Positions 5,938 to 10,234 of a stretch of DNA of 10,234 nucleotides are shown piece by piece. Origin of the DNA: JBKBXU01 sp046313675 (GTDB lineage: Bacteria > Bacteroidota > Bacteroidia > Cytophagales > Cytophagaceae); the NCBI GenBank assembly GCA_046313675.1, contig JBKBXU010000157.1, forward strand, positions 1 through 10,234, written 5' to 3'. Within the stretch, counting starts at the first letter, position 1, and every line of letters begins with the position of its first letter. The notes below the pieces were generated by a model. It was not told the DNA's origin. It was given only the letters and a program-made list of their open reading frames with translations, and ran no database searches. The translations under genes and the position numbers were made by a program.

Positions 5938-8121
5938 TTAACGATTAACAATTACCTGTTTTGAAATATAAGACTTAGATGTTTCGTCAATCACCTGCAC
6001 AAAGTATAAGCCATTTGCAATGGATGAAATGTTTAGCACAAACTCATTTGCACCAATAGACACAAAATCACGGGAGTAAAAATGTCTGCGGCCAAGGACA
6101 TCAAGTAGGTTTATTTTGACCGGGGTTTCTTTATCTGAAGTAATTGTAAATCGAATTTCATCCACAGCAGGTATCGGATAAATATACGACATTCCGAAAA
6201 CAGGAATTTCTATACTGACCCGATCATAGATTTGCTCTTCTCCATTTTCCATTTGCTGAATAAGTCGGTAGTAATTCTTTTTCTTCAGGCCCTCATCTAA
6301 AAACTCATATTCATTCTCCAATCCTGTAAACCTTTGCGCTTCAAGTTCAGCAATTGTAGAGAAGTTTTCTCCATCATAAGATCTCTTAAGCAGGTATTTT
6401 TTTACATGTCGCTCATTTTTGACACTCCAATATAAATACCCTGTACCATCGGATTGAAGCTTCCCTGAAAAGATTGTAACCAGCATAGGATAGGTACAGT
6501 TTTCATCAAAAGCCCCAATGGCAGGTTTTTGCCCTTCATAAGGCAAACTTACATCTTTACCTGCCTGCAAAACCACACTATTGCACCTGGGTCGGTAATA
6601 ATCGGGTTTGGCCCCGGCAAGTATAAGTTGTGAGGCATTATGGGTTACAGATGCAGTTTGATTATTCTCAAAATAAAGCCCATTAGCAGTATTATTTTTA
6701 TTTACCACCGAGTGCAATTCACCTGTGCAGTTATCGTAGAAATTATGGCCTATTTGCCAACCCTCAACCTCCCCTTCAGAGCTGTTGACGTAAAGATCGT
6801 CACAACATTCCACGAATAAATTATTGTAAACCTTCACACCAGAGGTGGTTTCTCCTGGTTCAGAATCTATATTTATAAATCCCAATTTGCGTACAACGGT
6901 ATTATTCAAAATTTTGATATTACTTGAACTGGTATGTTGAACATAAAAAATCCGGCTTCTGCCAGTTTCACATTCCAGGCTTTCAAAGACATTTTCCTCA
7001 ATATGGATGTTCTTCTTCACAAAATCTTCGCCTGACAATGTGCGAATAAGTGTGATATCTGCTCCACCTGATCCGAAAAAATAATTTCCTTTAAGTTTCA
7101 GTCCGGAGCATTGGACTCCAATGTAAAAATACTTGCGTCTATTATCGGAAATAAACGTGGAGTTTGAGATGGTAAGGTTGTTGTCGGAACTTATAGAATT
7201 GGCAAGGAAGGAATTGGAAATTAATATAGAACCATTTGTACGCAGGTTGTTAATGATGTTGTTTTCTAATACATTTCGTAGCTCAAAAGCATAGGTCGGC
7301 CCTGTTTCCCTTAATACTAATTGTACATCTATATCTTGAATGGAGGTATTCTTAATCCACCCTTCCATTCCGGCTTTGAATCCTGCGGATATGTTTTCTT
7401 CTGCGTTTTGGGCATGAAAAATTTTTATATTCCGGACTTCTGCACCATCCAGATGAGCCAGACTTATTGCTCCGCTGATTCTTTCTTCAATTTTTCCTCC
7501 ACAGTTTTCAAAAACTAGGTTGGAAATGCGAATGCCTGATAAGAAATAAGAAGGCATAGCATTGAAATTATAATTTGTTACAGCACTAATCCCCAAAGCA
7601 GAAGCATGAAAGTTTCTGAACTCCAGGCTATCAAAAGTCACATTATGCCTTGATTTTAAAATAATTCCAGCAGAAAGAGGAGTTTTGCTTTGGTGTACAA
7701 AACGTATATGTTTTATTACCTGATCGCCATTTCCTTCAATTTCTTTAACCCATTTAGGAGTACATTCTTCGCTGCCATCAAAACATCCATAACTGTTTTC
7801 CATATTAATTAAGAAATCATTTAGATTGGATTCAATTATGGTTTTATCGGTTCCCCTGCCTATAACACTAATTCTATTGTTAAGCTTAATTGGCAAGTTC
7901 TCTACGAAAACACCGGCTTCTAAAAAAATCGTATGGTTTCCTTGTACATCTTTTATTCGATCTGCGGCATAATACAGGGAGGCCCATGCCGTTTCCGGAG
8001 ACAAGCCATCTGCCTCTTGCGAATCACTACCGGAGGTAGAAACATGGTAACTGCCCGCCAACACCCCCTTGCAAGAGATTAGAAAAAGGAGAAACAAACA
8101 GTTTTGTATATAATTACACAT
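5938..8121 (-). CDS. Secreted right-handed parallel beta-helix protein with T9SS sorting domain
   Basis: The protein has 727 residues from the ATG at 8121. An upstream in-frame TTG (8127) would add two residues, but an AAGGA lies 9 bases before the ATG and too close to the TTG. N-terminal signal about 1-23. Next YHVSTSGSDSQEADGLSPETAWASL, broken here as YHVSTSGSD and GLSPETAWASL, is the usual opening of secreted beta-helix proteins. Residues about 65-540 carry irregular coils rich in N-x-I/F and SN-x-L patterns (LTISNSTFI, NIKILNNTVV, VKVYNNLFV). They end in KPAIGAFDEN, a common beta-helix closing motif. An Ig/FN3-like segment follows at about 545-640 (YLYWSVKNE, YLLKRSYDGENFSTI, YYRLIQ). The T9SS sorting domain is about 645-727 (IYPIPAVDEIRF, GLYFVQVID). 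Such folds include polysaccharide lyases, hydrolases and binding proteins; no catalytic residues can be named, so activity is unknown. An LISC lipobox-like stretch is noted at residues 14-17. Confidence 0.85.
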   Translation of the reverse strand: MCNYIQNCLFLLFLISCKGVLAGSYHVSTSGSDSQEADGLSPETAWASLYYAADRIKDVQGNHTIFLEAGVFVENLPIKLNNRISVIGRGTDKTIIESNLNDFLINMENSYGCFDGSEECTPKWVKEIEGNGDQVIKHIRFVHQSKTPLSAGIILKSRHNVTFDSLEFRNFHASALGISAVTNYNFNAMPSYFLSGIRISNLVFENCGGKIEERISGAISLAHLDGAEVRNIKIFHAQNAEENISAGFKAGMEGWIKNTSIQDIDVQLVLRETGPTYAFELRNVLENNIINNLRTNGSILISNSFLANSISSDNNLTISNSTFISDNRRKYFYIGVQCSGLKLKGNYFFGSGGADITLIRTLSGEDFVKKNIHIEENVFESLECETGRSRIFYVQHTSSSNIKILNNTVVRKLGFINIDSEPGETTSGVKVYNNLFVECCDDLYVNSSEGEVEGWQIGHNFYDNCTGELHSVVNKNNTANGLYFENNQTASVTHNASQLILAGAKPDYYRPRCNSVVLQAGKDVSLPYEGQKPAIGAFDENCTYPMLVTIFSGKLQSDGTGYLYWSVKNERHVKKYLLKRSYDGENFSTIAELEAQRFTGLENEYEFLDEGLKKKNYYRLIQQMENGEEQIYDRVSIEIPVFGMSYIYPIPAVDEIRFTITSDKETPVKINLLDVLGRRHFYSRDFVSIGANEFVLNISSIANGLYFVQVIDETSKSYISKQVIVNR

Positions 8122-8129
8122 AATCAAAT

Positions 8130-8135
8130 TTCCTT
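8130..8135 (-). promoter_or_regulatory. Ribosome binding site that decides the beta-helix gene start
   Basis: On the minus strand AAGGAA precedes the ATG at 8121, with 9 bases between AAGGA and the ATG. It would be only about 3 bases from the alternative TTG at 8127, so the ATG is preferred. Other genes in this window lack such a site, as is usual for Bacteroidota. Confidence 0.5.
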
Positions 8136-8225
8136 AAAAAATTAAAGAACTTATTGATTTAATACAAGCGTTCCGATGTATTTTTATTTTTTTTCCGGCG
8201 AGAATCTACGTTTTACATAAACACG

Positions 8226-8259
8226 AAAACCGGACTCCCTCAAAAGAGGAAATCCGGCT
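8226..8259 (-). terminator. Intrinsic terminator of the CBM6 multidomain gene
   Basis: On the minus strand a 14-base-pair stem (8259-8246 with 8241-8228, three G-T pairs, core CCGGA/TCCGG) closes on a TTTT loop and ends in a short T run (8229-8226). It starts 21 bases past the stop codon at 8280-8282. Because it lies between the two minus-strand genes, the beta-helix gene should have its own promoter in 8122-8225. No clear promoter is visible there; the stretch holds a T-rich run (about 8180-8194 on the plus strand) and little else. Confidence 0.85.
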
Positions 8260-8279
8260 TGACTTAGGATATTAAACTA

Positions 8280-10234
8280 TTATTTTTTGATCAACTTGAA
8301 GCTTACAACTTTATCTTCAAATGATGCCTGAACGATGTAGATCCCAACGGGCCAATTCTGGCCTAAGCGGATCAACTCATTGGTTGCATGATGATTTCCT
8401 TCATACACTAATCTTCCGGATATATCCGTAACACGCATGTTCATAGGAAGCTGCTCATGGTATTCTACAACTACCGTAGCCTCTTCCATAAACGGATTTG
8501 GATAGCTTTTGTGTTCAACTGTACTTACTGCCAAACTCTTCTGCGTAACAGTGCCTTCACAGAAACTAACATTTTTTATAAAATTATTTACCTCCAAATG
8601 TACTTGCTCAGACCAGGCTTGCTTAATGGCCAAATGAAATTCTCCGGTTTGAGTAGCAGTAATGGTAACCGATTTTGTTGTAAACCTGTCAGCACTTGTA
8701 CCAGAAGGCATGACTACGGCTGGTTGCACAAGTATAGGTCCGCTCCATGTTTCGCCCGATACTAAAGCTGCCTCCAAAGACACAACTTTTGTAACTGCAT
8801 CGTCCATAAAGTCAAAACTTATAGTATAGGTTTTGCCTGCTTCCATTCTTACTGTCTTCCCTGTTTCAATTAACCAGGCCATATCTTTGCCCCACTGTCT
8901 TTGTGTAAACCTCATCGCATCATTGGTATTAGTTAATACAGAACCTGAATTCTGATTTGCCCAATCATTACGTATCACCCAATCTGCTGCCAAAGGTATG
9001 TCTCGTGTTACACACGGTAACACAGAAGGTTTTACATCCACAAAATTCAGATTAAAACCTGTACCCAACATTTCAATTCTCATTACCTGAACGCCTGCTT
9101 GTAAGGCGACATCCTTTACTGAAACAGTAGTCCATGTCTGCCAGCCGCCAGTATTAGGAACAGAAACAGAATTGATTAGTACTTTTTCATTCATAAGCAC
9201 CCTGAATGACCTGGAATTATTAGGGCTGGAAACCCGGAAATTAAAATCATACTTTCCATCCTTGCTTACTTCAACCGTGTACTCCAACCATTCTCCTGTT
9301 TCAATCCATCCTACATTATACCCACCACCTACATCGCTGGTTGTTTGTATATCTACATCATCATTTCTATAAGCCCTACCGCTATTTCCGGAAGATCTGT
9401 CAAAATAGGAAACCCCATTTGCACCCTCATCATAATCTTCAGCCTCAACTTTTCCAGGAATAGGCCATGGAGCCCCTCCATAAGGTTCTCTGATAATGGC
9501 CGGGTTTACAATAACCGTAATAACATCCGATGTAGTTACTGCACCATCATTATCCGTAGCCCTGGCTGATATTGTATAGGTGCCAACGGCAACATTTGTC
9601 CATGAGATTGTATATGGCGCAGAGGATTTCTCACCGACTTTAATAGAATTTGCATAAAATTCCACGTTCACGACACTTCCATCCGCATCATTGGCGGAAG
9701 CTGAAAGGTTGATACTTCCTCCTTCTGTAAATTCTGCATTATTGGATGGAGAAGTAATGGAAACAGTTGGTGGCAGGTTCTCTGCAACAATTATGTTTGA
9801 CACCAGAATATTGTTCGTTTTATCAGATTCTTCCATTCTGTTCACATCATCAACATGTGCACGCACAGAATTTGTACCGGCAATAGCAATCCAATCTGCC
9901 CGGGCAGTAATCGTTTCACTGCTTCCCGGAGCTATAACACCCCTATAAGACGCCCAAGTAATGGGTGAATCATTAACGGCCAAACCTACACCTGACACTA
10001 CACCCTCAGGAGTGGGGCCATTTCCGATATTTTTTATAGTAACCGAAAACCTCACCAAATCTCCAACCCGTGGATTGGAAGGTGACCAACTAATATCTGT
10101 TACAATAAGGTCAGGGAGTACCTGCGTATTAACAACTATATTTCTTGCTGTGGAGATGGTAGAAGCTCCATCATTATCTGTCGCTTTTGCAGTTACGGAA
10201 TATGTACCAGCCTGCACATTGCTCCATATTATAG
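8280..10234 (-). CDS. Multidomain carbohydrate-binding T9SS cargo protein (Ig-like, CARDB, CBM6, CBM-like), C-terminal part
   Basis: The reading frame is open to the right edge, so the gene is cut at its 5' end. A GTG at 10217 is an internal Val in the sequence WSNVQAGTYSV, not a start. Numbering from the first full codon (10232) gives 650 residues. Modules: end of a bacterial Ig domain (1-35); CARDB-like adhesion domain about 38-152 (LPDLIVTDISWSPSNP ... DKTNN); second Ig domain about 154-246; CBM6 about 250-402 (VEAEDY, VGWIETGEWLEY, GWQTWTT, FNLNFVDV), with likely ligand residues Glu265, Trp309 and Asn394; an aromatic-rich CBM-like module about 405-560 (DWVIRNDWANQ, RQWGKDMAWLI, TYTISFDF); and a T9SS sorting domain about 570-650 (SYPNPFMEEATVV, GIYIVQ). 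No catalytic domain is visible; one would be expected upstream, outside the window. The Ig modules resemble those of the GH43-GH10 enzyme, so both may come from the same module pool. Confidence 0.88.
   Translation of the reverse strand, partial: IIWSNVQAGTYSVTAKATDNDGASTISTARNIVVNTQVLPDLIVTDISWSPSNPRVGDLVRFSVTIKNIGNGPTPEGVVSGVGLAVNDSPITWASYRGVIAPGSSETITARADWIAIAGTNSVRAHVDDVNRMEESDKTNNILVSNIIVAENLPPTVSITSPSNNAEFTEGGSINLSASANDADGSVVNVEFYANSIKVGEKSSAPYTISWTNVAVGTYTISARATDNDGAVTTSDVITVIVNPAIIREPYGGAPWPIPGKVEAEDYDEGANGVSYFDRSSGNSGRAYRNDDVDIQTTSDVGGGYNVGWIETGEWLEYTVEVSKDGKYDFNFRVSSPNNSRSFRVLMNEKVLINSVSVPNTGGWQTWTTVSVKDVALQAGVQVMRIEMLGTGFNLNFVDVKPSVLPCVTRDIPLAADWVIRNDWANQNSGSVLTNTNDAMRFTQRQWGKDMAWLIETGKTVRMEAGKTYTISFDFMDDAVTKVVSLEAALVSGETWSGPILVQPAVVMPSGTSADRFTTKSVTITATQTGEFHLAIKQAWSEQVHLEVNNFIKNVSFCEGTVTQKSLAVSTVEHKSYPNPFMEEATVVVEYHEQLPMNMRVTDISGRLVYEGNHHATNELIRLGQNWPVGIYIVQASFEDKVVSFKLIKK

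Noticed and set aside
7253..7282. A third copy of the sigma-type motif on the plus strand (ATGATGT-N17-CGTAGC).
   Set aside because: The first block has two mismatches, and it lies inside the beta-helix gene, antisense and far from any plus-strand start.
8122..8127. TTG at 8127 as the start of the beta-helix gene.
   Set aside because: An ATG two codons later has a well-spaced AAGGA, while the TTG would sit almost on top of that site.
8205..8210. CGTAGA on the minus strand upstream of the beta-helix gene as a possible ECF -10 element.
   Set aside because: The 7 bases found 17 positions upstream are TCCGGTT, not GTGATGA, and overlap the preceding terminator. There is no paired -35 block.
10215..10217. 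GTG at 10217 as the start of the CBM6 protein.
   Set aside because: The frame stays open to the window edge, and the codons before it encode the Trp-Ser-Asn of a normal Ig module, so it is an internal Val.

Overview
The window looks like a piece of a Bacteroidota chromosome, probably a free-living polysaccharide degrader of the Cytophagales/Chitinophagales type. The reasons are AT-leaning DNA, a PorP/SprF-type outer-membrane protein, and three large secreted proteins that each end in a type IX secretion system (T9SS) sorting domain. Ten Ns at 444-453 show it is a draft or metagenomic assembly. No genus can be assigned from the sequence alone.

Layout. At the left edge (1-215, minus strand) is the N-terminal part of an ECF-type RNA polymerase sigma factor. 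Divergent from it, across a 108-base AT-rich spacer, a PorP/SprF-like gene runs rightward (324-1186). It is interrupted by the assembly gap, and its true start lies before the gap. Ninety bases later a 1527-residue xylan-degrading enzyme begins (1277-5860): signal peptide, GH43, beta-sandwich, CBM6-like module, GH10 xylanase, two tandem pairs of Ig-like modules, an unrecognised Cys-containing module, and a T9SS sorting domain. It ends at a strong intrinsic terminator (5885-5919). Two minus-strand genes follow: a secreted parallel beta-helix protein (5938-8121), and the C-terminal part of a multidomain protein with Ig-like, CARDB, CBM6 and CBM-like modules (8280 to the right edge). The latter has its own terminator (8226-8259), so these two are probably separate transcription units.

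Working together. GH43 and GH10 on one chain would cut the xylan backbone and remove arabinose or xylose units. The beta-helix and CBM6 proteins look like further surface or secreted carbohydrate-active proteins. The PorP/SprF-like protein could help T9SS hold or present cargo. No SusC/SusD pair is visible.

Most notable observation. The same bipartite motif, GTGATGA-N17-CGTAGC followed by YTAT, lies upstream of both the sigma-factor gene (minus strand, 221-254) and the GH43-GH10 gene (plus strand, 1197-1230), in the same orientation relative to each gene. It has the layout of an ECF -35/-10 promoter. This suggests a self-regulating sigma factor that also switches on the neighbouring xylanase. 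The link is inferred from sequence, not demonstrated.
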